Assembly: GCA_039768255.1 (NCBI GenBank)
Contig: JBDNAW010000019.1
Coordinates: 4,099 to 68,098, forward strand
From: SW10 sp039768255
GTDB lineage: Bacteria > Verrucomicrobiota > Verrucomicrobiia > Verrucomicrobiales > Akkermansiaceae
DNA length: 64,000 nt
Direction of reading: 5' to 3'
This document shows positions 1-7,949 of the stretch, in pieces. Below the pieces are notes generated by a model. That model was not told where the DNA came from and made no database searches. It saw nothing but the letters and a program-made list of their open reading frames with translations. A program made the position numbers and the translations under genes. Every line of letters begins with the position of its first letter. The stretch's first letter is position 1.

Positions 1-1
1 G

Positions 2-487
2 ATTAATGCTGATGATTGGCTCGATTGCTTTGAGACTGGAAACGTCCTCGCACATTCTGAGAACCGAGATTATCTAGTTCCCGATAGATCTGAGGCCCTT
101 CGCGCCACCCCGCAAGCGCGCGCTCGTAGCTCACGCTCCGTTCACCGTAAACCAAATGTTGCAGGTCAGAATTTCACCCAGCCTCTCCTTCTCTTTCTCA
201 TCACCGCGGCTCTCATCGGCGCTAGCGTCTGGGGATTTCTCCAGCTGGAAGACCAAATCGCTGAGAAAAAGCCAAAGCTAATCGAGAAAAAGCCCGCCCT
301 TCTTCCTTCTATTCCCCCGCCGCCGAATCAACCCCAAACCCAAGAGTCCATCGTGGCCTCACCAAATTTTGCTCCTAATACAGGAGTTTCAACCGTAACT
401 GGAACGGAAGACGATATTGCTCCGTTGGTGGAAGAAGCAAAGCCTCCTCCTCGCGCGATCATCGTCAATGATGATGAGGAAGAATAA
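2..487 (+). CDS. C-terminal part of an unknown single-pass membrane protein (5' end outside window)
   Basis: An open frame enters the window without a start and ends at TAA 485-487. The visible 161 residues begin with a polar stretch, then show one hydrophobic segment at about residues 61-79 (LLLFLITAALIGASVWGFL). A charged, proline-rich tail with PPPPNQPQ and KPPPRAII follows and ends in DDEEE. This suggests a protein anchored by one helix with an extended acidic C-terminus. No domain is recognised in the visible part and the function is unknown. A strong hairpin follows 30 bp downstream. The frame, the clear membrane helix and the terminator support a real gene. Confidence 0.7.
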   Translation: MNADDWLDCFETGNVLAHSENRDYLVPDRSEALRATPQARARSSRSVHRKPNVAGQNFTQPLLLFLITAALIGASVWGFLQLEDQIAEKKPKLIEKKPALLPSIPPPPNQPQTQESIVASPNFAPNTGVSTVTGTEDDIAPLVEEAKPPPRAIIVNDDEEE

Positions 488-517
488 TTGCCGCTCGGTG
501 GCTGATCCCGCATCAAT

Positions 518-554
518 AAAAAACGCAGCACTCATTTTGAGTCACTGCGTTTTT
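518..554. terminator. Bidirectional rho-independent terminator
   Basis: AAAAAACGCAG and CTGCGTTTTT form a long stem, with ACTCA/TGAGT extending it around a short loop. There is a T-run on one side and an A-run on the other. It lies between the 3' ends of two convergent genes (stop at 487 and lpdA stop at 580), so it can serve both. Confidence 0.85.
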
Positions 555-579
555 GAAGTCTTATGCTTAATGGGTCAGC

Positions 580-1962
580 TTAAAAATGAATGGCATGCCC
601 ATCCGCATCGAGAGTGGCCTCGTGGATCGCTTCCGCCAAGGTCGGGTGTGCGTGGATAGTAGCGTGGATATCATCGATCGTGGCCTCTAGGGAGAGGGCA
701 AGCCCCATCTCCGAAATGAGGTCAGTAGCATTTTCACCAATGATGTGAGCGCCAAGAACTTCACCATGCTCTTCGCCGAAGAGAAGTTTCACGAAACCTT
801 CGGTCTCACCGCTGGCTTGTGCTTTGCCAAGAGCTTGGTACGGGAACTTTCCAACTTTGTAAGCAATGCCTTCTTCCTTAAGCGCACGCTCCGTTTTTCC
901 AACAGAAGCCACTTCAGGATAACAATAAGTGCAGCCTGGAAACTGATCGACGCGCTTCACCGCATGACCTTCAACAAAGATACCATCAACACACTGAACC
1001 GCTTCAAAGGAAGCGGTGTGAGCAAGCCATGGAGGACCGGAGATATCTCCAATGGCATAAACACCCGGAAGAGAAGTCTGGTAGCGCTCGTTAATCTCAA
1101 CCCAACCTCGGTCCGTCAGCGCAGGCTGCTGACCGCCTGGAAGGACTGGTGAAACTCCGATAGCAACCAGACAGGTATCAGCAGTGATCTCCTGAGTGCC
1201 CTTTGAATTTTCTACGGTTACGGTGACTGAAGTTCCGTTATCCTTGGTGCCGATGACCTTAGTATCAGTCAGGCAGTTCACACCGGATTTTTGGTAAATT
1301 TTGGTGATCGCTTCACTGACCTCAGTATCTTCTACAGGCAGTAGATGTGGCATCATTTCGATGAGAGTGACTTCGGTCCCGAACGCATTGTAGATGTATG
1401 CAAACTCGACACCAATCGCTCCTGCGCCGATGATAACCATCGACTGAGGCTGCTCAGGAAGAATCATCGCTTCTTTCGAAGAGATTACCGATTCCCCATT
1501 ATACGGAAGACCGGGAAGGTCACGAGATTTCGCACCAGTCGCAACGATGATGTTTTGTGTCTCGAGAACCTCAGTCGAGCCGTCCTCCTTTTTCACTTCG
1601 ACCTTTCCTTCCGCGGCGATAGAACCGAAACCGCGAAGGTAATCTACTTTGTTCTTCTTGAAGAGAAACTCGATACCACCGGCAAGGCGGGTAGAGACAT
1701 TACGAGAACGGCCGATGACTTTAGACCAATCATAAGCTAGATTATCAAAAGAGAGACCGAAAGTTTCAGCATTGTGCTTCAGCTCGTGGTAAAGATGAGC
1801 GTTTTTCAAAAGGGCTTTAGTCGGGATACAGCCCCAGTTGAGACAGGTGCCGCCAGCGCGGTCCATTTCAACAACCGCAACTTTTTTCCCAAGCTGACCA
1901 GCACGGATGGCTGCGACGTATCCACCAGGGCCACCGCCAATAACAACGAGATCGTAAGACAT
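580..1962 (-). CDS. lpdA: Dihydrolipoyl dehydrogenase (E3)
   Basis: Flavoprotein disulfide reductase that reoxidises dihydrolipoyl groups of 2-oxoacid dehydrogenase complexes or the glycine cleavage system, making NADH. About 460 residues, the usual size. Visible motifs are the FAD-binding GGGPGG at 9-14, the redox pair C40-LNWG-C45, a second GAGAIGVEF nucleotide-binding motif mid-protein, and the C-terminal HAHPTLAEA with the catalytic His. I chose the ATG at 1962 because MSYDLVVIGGGPGG is the normal family N-terminus; an upstream in-frame ATG at 1989 would add nine unlikely residues. It is the last gene of a minus-strand run after the menC-like gene (56-bp gap). No E1/E2 genes are in the window, so the partner complex is not shown. 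Confidence 0.93.
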   Translation of the reverse strand: MSYDLVVIGGGPGGYVAAIRAGQLGKKVAVVEMDRAGGTCLNWGCIPTKALLKNAHLYHELKHNAETFGLSFDNLAYDWSKVIGRSRNVSTRLAGGIEFLFKKNKVDYLRGFGSIAAEGKVEVKKEDGSTEVLETQNIIVATGAKSRDLPGLPYNGESVISSKEAMILPEQPQSMVIIGAGAIGVEFAYIYNAFGTEVTLIEMMPHLLPVEDTEVSEAITKIYQKSGVNCLTDTKVIGTKDNGTSVTVTVENSKGTQEITADTCLVAIGVSPVLPGGQQPALTDRGWVEINERYQTSLPGVYAIGDISGPPWLAHTASFEAVQCVDGIFVEGHAVKRVDQFPGCTYCYPEVASVGKTERALKEEGIAYKVGKFPYQALGKAQASGETEGFVKLLFGEEHGEVLGAHIIGENATDLISEMGLALSLEATIDDIHATIHAHPTLAEAIHEATLDADGHAIHF

Positions 1963-2018
1963 GTTTGAAACATGACTTCTCTTGATCAAGAATCAAGGGT
2001 GGATGCAGGCTCTCTTTT

Positions 2019-2918
2019 CTACAATTTCTGCCAATCAAGTGATTCCAAAAGATCACCAAAGCCGAGACCGGGACCAGAAGGAATTTGAAATTCGGGTTTG
2101 GCGGGACCTAAAGCCTCAATGAAAGGATTCATCTTAAAAAGCTGATGCGTTTGGAGACCGTGAACCTCTTTGAGGCTTTGTGGCGCAAGCGCTGTTTGCC
2201 AGGCTGCAAAAGCCTGACCCAAAGGATGATCCATGTAACTTGTGAAGATTTTGCGCCCTGGCCGCTCCAAAATCGGCGCCGGATCATTCACCGCTGGCTT
2301 AATCACGTGGATTCCACAGGAACTATTGCCTTCAACCGCCCAATCGTTAGCGAGTGGGGTTTTCGTAGTTTTCTCAAAAACGGCCCACTGATCTTGAGAA
2401 AAAGGAAAGGGATCTTCGAGGAAGTCGATCTTTGAGGTAATCTCAACAAGGTCCGCACGGAGCTGCGCTTCATCTGCTGATCCATTAAAATCAATCCGCC
2501 ATCTGACTTCTGGAAAGTCATGAAAGAGGGCTTTAAGAGAACCGAGAGTCTGGTTGGCTTTGATCTTAATCACCGTAAAACCAGCTAAGAGGGCTTTTTC
2601 GACAAGGTCATGCGATGGACGCGGCAACGTTGCGTGACTCTTTGGAACAGCGAGGTGCTGGAACAAAGAAATATTTTTCTCACGCGCTTCTCCATCGGCC
2701 TGAGCACAGGCAAGGGTGCGCTGCATGAGGTGAGATTCAGGGTTCGCCAAACATTCCGAGAGTGATGGGTCACCCAATTCAGGCCACGGGTGAATACAGC
2801 CGAAACCGCTCCCCTGCCGGATCAGCGCACCGTGAAAAACACGGTTCTTCGAGAGAGCATTGAGCGCCACTGCAGACTGCAGCTGATAGGGGGAAAACCA
2901 AAGATCGCTCACAGCCAA
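2019..2918 (-). CDS. menC: o-Succinylbenzoate synthase-like enolase-superfamily enzyme (MenC)
   Basis: The roughly 299-residue protein has the enolase-superfamily layout: an N-terminal capping part, then a barrel with a Lys pair (VIKIKAN), a metal-binding Asp in RIDFNGS, a Glu in FLEDPF, a further Asp in ANDWAVEG and a C-terminal Lys in HVIKPAV. This pattern and length fit o-succinylbenzoate synthase of menaquinone synthesis; a dipeptide epimerase or another superfamily member is possible. The start is uncertain. TTG at 2918 abuts the TAA of the upstream lipoprotein gene, while GTG at 2912 would give MSDLWFSP and lies about 10 nt after GGGA. It is probably translated in one unit with the lipoprotein. 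No other men genes are visible. Confidence 0.65.
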   Translation of the reverse strand: MAVSDLWFSPYQLQSAVALNALSKNRVFHGALIRQGSGFGCIHPWPELGDPSLSECLANPESHLMQRTLACAQADGEAREKNISLFQHLAVPKSHATLPRPSHDLVEKALLAGFTVIKIKANQTLGSLKALFHDFPEVRWRIDFNGSADEAQLRADLVEITSKIDFLEDPFPFSQDQWAVFEKTTKTPLANDWAVEGNSSCGIHVIKPAVNDPAPILERPGRKIFTSYMDHPLGQAFAAWQTALAPQSLKEVHGLQTHQLFKMNPFIEALGPAKPEFQIPSGPGLGFGDLLESLDWQKL

Positions 2919-3386
2919 TTAATCCCAAAAGTAGGATTGTTTAGAGGCGACTTTTTGTCCCCCTTCATAGAGAATAAATCGCCAAGAGAGGATCCGTCCA
3001 TTCTTCTTGTAGCCCGATCCAATGATTTGAAATTCAGCACACCCGCTCTCCGAGGCAGGCAAGATGCGCGAGGTTCTCTTCACACGCGCACCTGTAGAAG
3101 CTTGGCGGTATTCGAAAAGGATTTTGACTGGCTCCTTGCCTGTAAGCTGCTGCCAGTTCACCGTGTAATAATGCCCTTTACGCGCTTCGCACTCCTGAGC
3201 CGTGATAGCGCCATGCATCCGCTTATTAATCACACCGCGGATAAATTGATTCTCATCATAGCGATCATAGTAATCACGCTCAACCTCGGGGTCCGTGAGG
3301 TGGAATTGACGAATTGAGAGAGTTTCTTTCGATGCGCAAGAGACAAAAAGCAATGCGAATGCGCAGAGAAAGAACACCGTTTTCAC
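2919..3386 (-). CDS. Small lipoprotein of unknown function
   Basis: 155 residues with a clear type II signal sequence, MKTVFFLCAFALLFVSC, in which Cys17 is the lipidation site. The mature part has no domain I recognise. It is hydrophilic, contains an SGYKKNGRI stretch and ends FWD, compatible with a small beta-rich periplasmic protein. The stop codon TAA directly touches the start of the menC-like gene, so the two are probably cotranscribed. The intergenic region 3387-3514 separates it from the divergent Fur-family gene and probably holds both promoters. Confidence 0.75.
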   Translation of the reverse strand: MKTVFFLCAFALLFVSCASKETLSIRQFHLTDPEVERDYYDRYDENQFIRGVINKRMHGAITAQECEARKGHYYTVNWQQLTGKEPVKILFEYRQASTGARVKRTSRILPASESGCAEFQIIGSGYKKNGRILSWRFILYEGGQKVASKQSYFWD

Positions 3387-3514
3387 GCGAGCATCATTTC
3401 CGCTGAGAGACCAGTATTCAATGCAAAAGCTAGCTCAGATGTGGACTCCATTAAAAAAATCAGCAATTTTGCACGCTTTTCTCTTCCGAAAAGATCCATT
3501 AGAATTTTGGCGTA

Positions 3515-4015
3515 ATGGAAGAAGCGATCCGCGAACGTCTTGATGAATTCATCCGCAAGAAAGGTCTGCGGCAGACGACGCAGCGGGATGAAATCGTGGA
3601 AGTAATCTTTGCCACTGATGAGCATTTCACGCCCGATGAACTCTTCGACCGCCTTAAGGCAGCAGGCTCCCAAGCCTCGCGTGCCACCGTCTATCGCACC
3701 CTATCCCTCCTAGACGAAGCTGACCTCATTCATGAAATTGAGCTGGGAGATGGTCAAAAAACTTACGACCCCAACTTTCTCGATCGCCCCACTCACAATC
3801 ACCTCATCTGTGTAGACTGCGGTAAGGTGGTAGAATTTGAAGATTCCCACCTCGATCTCCTCAATGACTGCGTCACGCGCCGGCTGGGGTATCGCCCGGT
3901 GAGGCAATCCCTAAGAATTGAGGCCGCCTGCGAAAAATTACGGAATGAGGGAAGTTGCCCTGATCTGATTCACGCGCGCATTAGGGGAAAGCGTCTCCCA
4001 AATCGTAAAAAGTAA
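3515..4015 (+). CDS. fur: Fur-family metal-responsive transcriptional regulator
   Basis: 166 residues with the Fur layout: a winged helix at about 1-85 (LRQTTQRDEIVEVI, then ASRATVYRTLSLL as recognition helix) and a dimerisation/metal domain starting at HNHLICVDCGKVVEF (94-108). The first metal pair is C99-xx-C102. The usual second CxxC is replaced by C139 and C148, nine apart, so the structural zinc site may differ. It is expected to repress iron (or zinc or peroxide) regulon genes when metal-loaded; which metal cannot be told from the sequence. Its stop codon abuts that of the convergent DUF971 gene. I found no convincing Fur box upstream. Confidence 0.85.
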   Translation: MEEAIRERLDEFIRKKGLRQTTQRDEIVEVIFATDEHFTPDELFDRLKAAGSQASRATVYRTLSLLDEADLIHEIELGDGQKTYDPNFLDRPTHNHLICVDCGKVVEFEDSHLDLLNDCVTRRLGYRPVRQSLRIEAACEKLRNEGSCPDLIHARIRGKRLPNRKK

Positions 4016-4315
4016 TCAAAGCGAACGTAGCAGATCGTAGCTGTAAATTCCGCTACTGTGGCCATCAGCCCAAAAAAACTGCAAAGCGTATCCACCTACG
4101 AGCTCATGCTTCTGGAGATTAAAACTCCGATCCGGATCATGGGTGACTTTCGGAATAAGCACCTTCCCGGTGACATCAGGTTCACCCTGACAAGCCGCAC
4201 ATGGACAAGCCTTCCGAAGAGCTTCAAGCTGAATGTAGCTCTCTGCCCCATCACCCCAAGCGAGCGCGAGTTCTGTTCCGATGATGGCGATATTTTCTAC
4301 GCTGATTGGATTCAT
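4016..4315 (-). CDS. DUF971 (gamma-butyrobetaine-hydroxylase N-domain-like) protein
   Basis: 99 residues matching the DUF971 pattern: a short beta-rich N-terminus, LRKACPCAACQGE (Cys cluster near 36-42), KVTHDPD, and the C-terminal FWADGHSSGIYSYDLLRSL. In other bacteria stand-alone copies occur beside Fe-S carrier (Mrp/ApbC) or PLP-related genes; a metal-binding role is likely but unproven. Its start overlaps the yggS stop by 4 bp, so it is the last gene of the prc-yggS-DUF971 unit and is probably translationally coupled. Confidence 0.82.
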   Translation of the reverse strand: MNPISVENIAIIGTELALAWGDGAESYIQLEALRKACPCAACQGEPDVTGKVLIPKVTHDPDRSFNLQKHELVGGYALQFFWADGHSSGIYSYDLLRSL

Positions 4316-5007
4316 GAGGGAGTGGGGTAATTTCGGGGACCGAAGATTGCCGAACCAACGCGGACGGTGGTGGAGCCTTCTTCAATCGCGATTTCATAAT
4401 CGCCGCTCATCCCCATGCTAATCGCAGGGAGCGATAGTCCGGAACGCTGACGAATCTCATCTTGAAATTCGCGAAGCTGCGCAAACCACGGACGTGCGGC
4501 TTCGGCATTCTCGACTCGAGGAGGAATACACATGAGCCCACGCCAGTTGAGATGCTCAAGGGCGCAGATTTCATCAAGAGATGAGAGAAGCTCGCTTTTC
4601 GAAAAACCGTGCTTCGATTCTTCTTCTCCGAGATTAAGCTCGAGGAAAACATGGGGCCTGATTTCGAGCTCACCTGCGACTCGGTCAGTAAAACGGCAAA
4701 GCTTGATCGAACTCAGGCTATGAATTACCTGAAAGAGAGGTAGAACCTTGCGAACTTTATTTCGCTGAAGAGTGCCGATGAAATGCCATTCGAGATTCGA
4801 AGGAAGCACGGGAACTTTAAGCTCACCTTCTTGGAGTTTATTTTCACCGAAAAGAAGCTGTCCCGCTTCGACGACTTCGCGAACAGTTTCGGCAGGCCAG
4901 GTTTTCGAAACCACAAGAAGATCGACGTCCTGAGACTCCCGACCAGATCGACGAGCAGCTTCCGCAACTTTCTCACGGACTAAAGAGAGGCGCTCAGAAA
5001 TACTCAC
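4312..5007 (-). CDS. YggS/PLPBP-family PLP-binding protein
   Basis: 231 residues with a single fold-III barrel. The PLP-binding Lys35 lies in LLVVSKTWP, followed by LFGENKLQEG and the hallmark WHFIGTLQRNKVRKV. The C-terminal MGMSGDYEIAIEEGSTTVRVGSAIFG binds phosphate. The family has no racemase activity and maintains PLP and amino-acid homeostasis in the cytoplasm. Length and motifs are typical. It overlaps the upstream protease gene by 4 bp (5004-5007) and the downstream DUF971 gene by 4 bp, so all three are likely made from one mRNA. Confidence 0.92.
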   Translation of the reverse strand: MSISERLSLVREKVAEAARRSGRESQDVDLLVVSKTWPAETVREVVEAGQLLFGENKLQEGELKVPVLPSNLEWHFIGTLQRNKVRKVLPLFQVIHSLSSIKLCRFTDRVAGELEIRPHVFLELNLGEEESKHGFSKSELLSSLDEICALEHLNWRGLMCIPPRVENAEAARPWFAQLREFQDEIRQRSGLSLPAISMGMSGDYEIAIEEGSTTVRVGSAIFGPRNYPTPS

Positions 5008-7229
5008 GGCTTTGTCAGCTCACCATTGTAGCCTGCGGTTTTTTGAAGCTCGATGAGATCGCGCATCACGGCGAGGCTTTCGCGCTTTCCAGCGTCGATT
5101 CCACTTGGCCATTCCGGAGTATCGTCGAGTTCTGCGAGATCATCCTTGGCACGACGCATGTGACGCTCGTCTTCGTCTTTAAGATTCAGTTCAGGAAGAG
5201 GTTCCGCTTTGAGATCTTCCAAACTGAGACGATATATTTTGATCTCCTTGTCGTCTTGCTCTTCGATCTTGGAAAACCGAACACGGCGCTCTTTGTTACG
5301 GGCCTTACGGCGACTCTCGTTCTCTTCATTCTCAGCTTTTCGCTTACGCTTGTTGAGCGAGATTGAGTTCTCCTCTAGCTGCTGTTTAATACGATCACGG
5401 TCTTCGTTGAGATATTTGTATTCTTGATTACTAGAAACACGGGCCACACTCCGCTTTTTCAGCTCATCGAGAAAAAGGTGACCAGATGTGAAAGGCTTAA
5501 AGTCAGAGGAAGGACGTATCAGATCATGCGCGAGGGCGTGTTTTGCGTGAGCTTCTCCAACTTCAAGAACATCAGTAACGGCGGGAAGCTTAATATCAGG
5601 AACTACTCCTTCGATCTGAACAGAGCTTCCAGATGGGCGATAGTATTTTTGCGTAGTGAGTTTAATCGCACCAACACGCTCAGTCGGCTTAAAGAGTCGA
5701 GAATAACGCGCGATCGGAATCGGCTGCTGCACCGTCCCTTTTCCAAAGGTATTCGCACTTCCGATCACGACTGCTCGATTGTAGTCCTGGAGGGCTCCCG
5801 CGAGAATTTCGCTCGCAGAGGCACTCCCTTTATCGGTGAGGATTACAAGGGGGCCTGTGTAAAGGGGCTTAAAACGTGGAGCACTCAACGTTTTAATTTG
5901 GCCTGTATATTCTTTGACCTGAACCACAGGGCTACTCCCATTGAAGAACCCAGTCATACGTCGCACCTCATCCAGCGAGCCGCCACCATTACCTCGTAGA
6001 TCGATCATGATTCCAGAGACGCCTTCTTTTTCCAAACGCTCAATGAGGTCTGCGGTATGATTCGAGACGTTCCTGCTCCGGTCTGCCTGATCGAAGTAGA
6101 ATTGCGGAATGCGAATCACCCCAATTTTCACAGGCGCATCCTCTCCCTGATAAGTAATGACTTCCGCTCCAGCCTGCTCTTCCTTCATATCGACAGGCTC
6201 CCGTCTGATCACATAGATGCGAGTTTCACCAGGAGAGCCATCAGCGGGTTCCACCTTCAGAGCAACTTCAGAATCTTTCTCACCTCGGATTTTTTCGACT
6301 ACCTTATCGATTGGTAGAAACATAATGTCGGTCCAGTTTCCATCGTTCTTGGAATCAACCCCAACTACACGATCACCGAGCTTGAGCTCGCCCGCTTTAT
6401 CTGCGGGACCATTGTTGACGATGCCTTCGATTTTAGTCGCACCATCTTCCTCAGCGCGGAGAAGCGCGCCGATACCGATGAGCTTATTACTGATATCGAC
6501 ATTGAACTGCTTTAGCTCTCGCGGGCTAAAATATTCTGTATGTGGATCATGAGCTCGAGCAAGGGCGCTCAGAATACCATTCGCGATGTCCTCCTCGTCT
6601 GAATTTTCGATACTTTCAAAGAGGCGCTTATAGCGAAGAGTAATTTTTTCACTGATTGATTCCTTATCCGCGAGCGGGTCTTTCTTACCCTGCTCCTTAG
6701 CGCGAGTGGCGATGTCTTCTCGACGAAGCTGCTCACTCAGAAAAGCCGCCTTAATTTGCTTTTTCCAAAGCACCTCAGCCTCTGCTGTGGTAGTTGGCCA
6801 TGGACTGTCATCACGGTCCCGAGTAATCGTATCGTCATTCTCGAAGGTGAATTTTTCTGATTTTAACAGATTCTTAACGAGTTCGCTACGCTCACTCACC
6901 CGCTGTCGGTAGGTCGTATAAATCTTCTTAGCCATCAAAATCCCCATCCCCTCTTGAATCAAAGACGCAGCTGATGAACGGTATTTTTTCGCAAGCATAT
7001 CAACATCCGATTGTAGAAAGTAAAAACGTCCCGGATCGAGATCATCGATATAGTCATCGAAAACTCTCTCATTGAGTTTCTCATCGAAAGGTAAACGGGC
7101 GTAATGGATATCTTTGAGAAAACGAGCAACCTCGGTTCCTACCAGATTAAAATCTGCTGCAAAGCTACACCCAGGCAACAAAAGAAGAGTCATTAGTGCA
7201 AAAAAGGTGCGTCGAAATTTTGGAAGCAT
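5004..7229 (-). CDS. prc: Tail-specific C-terminal processing protease (S41 family, Prc/Tsp type)
   Basis: 741 residues. The signal sequence MLPKFRRTFFALMTLLLLPGC has a lipobox Cys21, so the enzyme is probably an envelope lipoprotein. The N-terminal helical domain of the Prc family is followed by a PDZ domain (about 240-340) that binds C-termini. The protease core carries LRGNGGGSLDEV, the catalytic Ser in GSASASE (Ser471) and Lys497 in TFGKGTVQQ, spaced as in E. coli Prc. The C-terminal 150 residues are highly charged (RKRKAENEENESRRKARNKE), like the DUF3340 tail of this group. It cleaves periplasmic proteins and hydrolase adaptors from the C-terminus. First gene of a three-gene overlapping unit. 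Confidence 0.93.
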   Translation of the reverse strand: MLPKFRRTFFALMTLLLLPGCSFAADFNLVGTEVARFLKDIHYARLPFDEKLNERVFDDYIDDLDPGRFYFLQSDVDMLAKKYRSSAASLIQEGMGILMAKKIYTTYRQRVSERSELVKNLLKSEKFTFENDDTITRDRDDSPWPTTTAEAEVLWKKQIKAAFLSEQLRREDIATRAKEQGKKDPLADKESISEKITLRYKRLFESIENSDEEDIANGILSALARAHDPHTEYFSPRELKQFNVDISNKLIGIGALLRAEEDGATKIEGIVNNGPADKAGELKLGDRVVGVDSKNDGNWTDIMFLPIDKVVEKIRGEKDSEVALKVEPADGSPGETRIYVIRREPVDMKEEQAGAEVITYQGEDAPVKIGVIRIPQFYFDQADRSRNVSNHTADLIERLEKEGVSGIMIDLRGNGGGSLDEVRRMTGFFNGSSPVVQVKEYTGQIKTLSAPRFKPLYTGPLVILTDKGSASASEILAGALQDYNRAVVIGSANTFGKGTVQQPIPIARYSRLFKPTERVGAIKLTTQKYYRPSGSSVQIEGVVPDIKLPAVTDVLEVGEAHAKHALAHDLIRPSSDFKPFTSGHLFLDELKKRSVARVSSNQEYKYLNEDRDRIKQQLEENSISLNKRKRKAENEENESRRKARNKERRVRFSKIEEQDDKEIKIYRLSLEDLKAEPLPELNLKDEDERHMRRAKDDLAELDDTPEWPSGIDAGKRESLAVMRDLIELQKTAGYNGELTKP

Positions 7230-7318
7230 AGTAAGTGGAACGTTAAAAGTTCAGGTGCCTGTCACAAAATCACTCAAAAGCGCTTATCTGTCGAAGGCTT
7301 TTGTTCGCTCATCGGCAC

Positions 7319-7356
7319 AAAAAAACCGCTCTATGCCCTAGGGCAATGAGCGGTTT
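7319..7356 (-). terminator. Rho-independent terminator of the polysaccharide export unit
   Basis: Read on the minus strand, AAACCGCTC and GAGCGGTTT form a stem, with TGCCC/GGGCA inside around the centre, followed by seven T. It starts 19 bp after the stop of the OPX gene (7375) and ends the wzc-OPX transcript. Confidence 0.88.
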
Positions 7357-7374
7357 GAAAATCATTCTTGGCAA

Positions 7375-7929
7375 TTATTGACCGATCCAGTTCTTCTGGG
7401 GAACTTCGATCATGTCGTCTGGACGAATGCGAAAGTTCTTATCGACATCATTTTTAAGGTTTAAAGTCTGCATTTTGCCATTTCGATAGAGCTTGATACG
7501 TGTCACTGCGCCAAACTCAGTTTCGCCACCAGCCGCCTGGACAGCACCAAAAAGGGTCAAACCATCTGTAAATGGGCGTTGTCCAGAAGAACGAACCGCA
7601 CCTCCAACAACGAAGGTCTTAGTCACCAGCTGGCTATCACTTGGAAGAATAACTTGGAAGTTAGGATTGGTGTAAATCCCACGACGTTTGTATTCTTCTG
7701 CAATTCTCGCCGCAAGCTCACCAGCGGTCAGGCCTGAAGCTCTAATCGCTCCAATTTCCCACATCGTGATACTTCCGCTAGAAGAAACTTGGTATGTTGA
7801 GTTGAGACGGCTTTGCTCAGTGGCAGGAACACCTTGAATCGAGATTTGTAATGTCTGATTCACTCGAATCTGAGCATTCGCGTGAGCGAATGCGAAAACT
7901 GCTAACATAAGAATAAAAAGTGATTTCAT
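7375..7929 (-). CDS. Small outer-membrane polysaccharide export (OPX / Wza-like) protein
   Basis: 184 residues with an N-terminal signal peptide (cleavage near residue 19, after AHANA). A polysaccharide export (Poly_export) domain occupies about 20-95 (LQISIQGV, LTAGELAARIAEEYKRRGIY) and one SLBB domain about 105-170 (VVGGAVRSSGQRPFTDGLTLFGAVQAAGG). There is no lipobox Cys and no C-terminal amphipathic helix to cross the outer membrane, so unlike E. coli Wza it cannot form its own outer-membrane exit. It follows the Wzc-like gene by 20 bp and ends at a strong terminator. It is expected to form the periplasmic ring linking Wzc to an outer-membrane barrel, probably the one at 10248-11456. Confidence 0.88.
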   Translation of the reverse strand: MKSLFILMLAVFAFAHANAQIRVNQTLQISIQGVPATEQSRLNSTYQVSSSGSITMWEIGAIRASGLTAGELAARIAEEYKRRGIYTNPNFQVILPSDSQLVTKTFVVGGAVRSSGQRPFTDGLTLFGAVQAAGGETEFGAVTRIKLYRNGKMQTLNLKNDVDKNFRIRPDDMIEVPQKNWIGQ

Positions 7930-7949
7930 ATTTTTAAAAGGTTTGAGGG

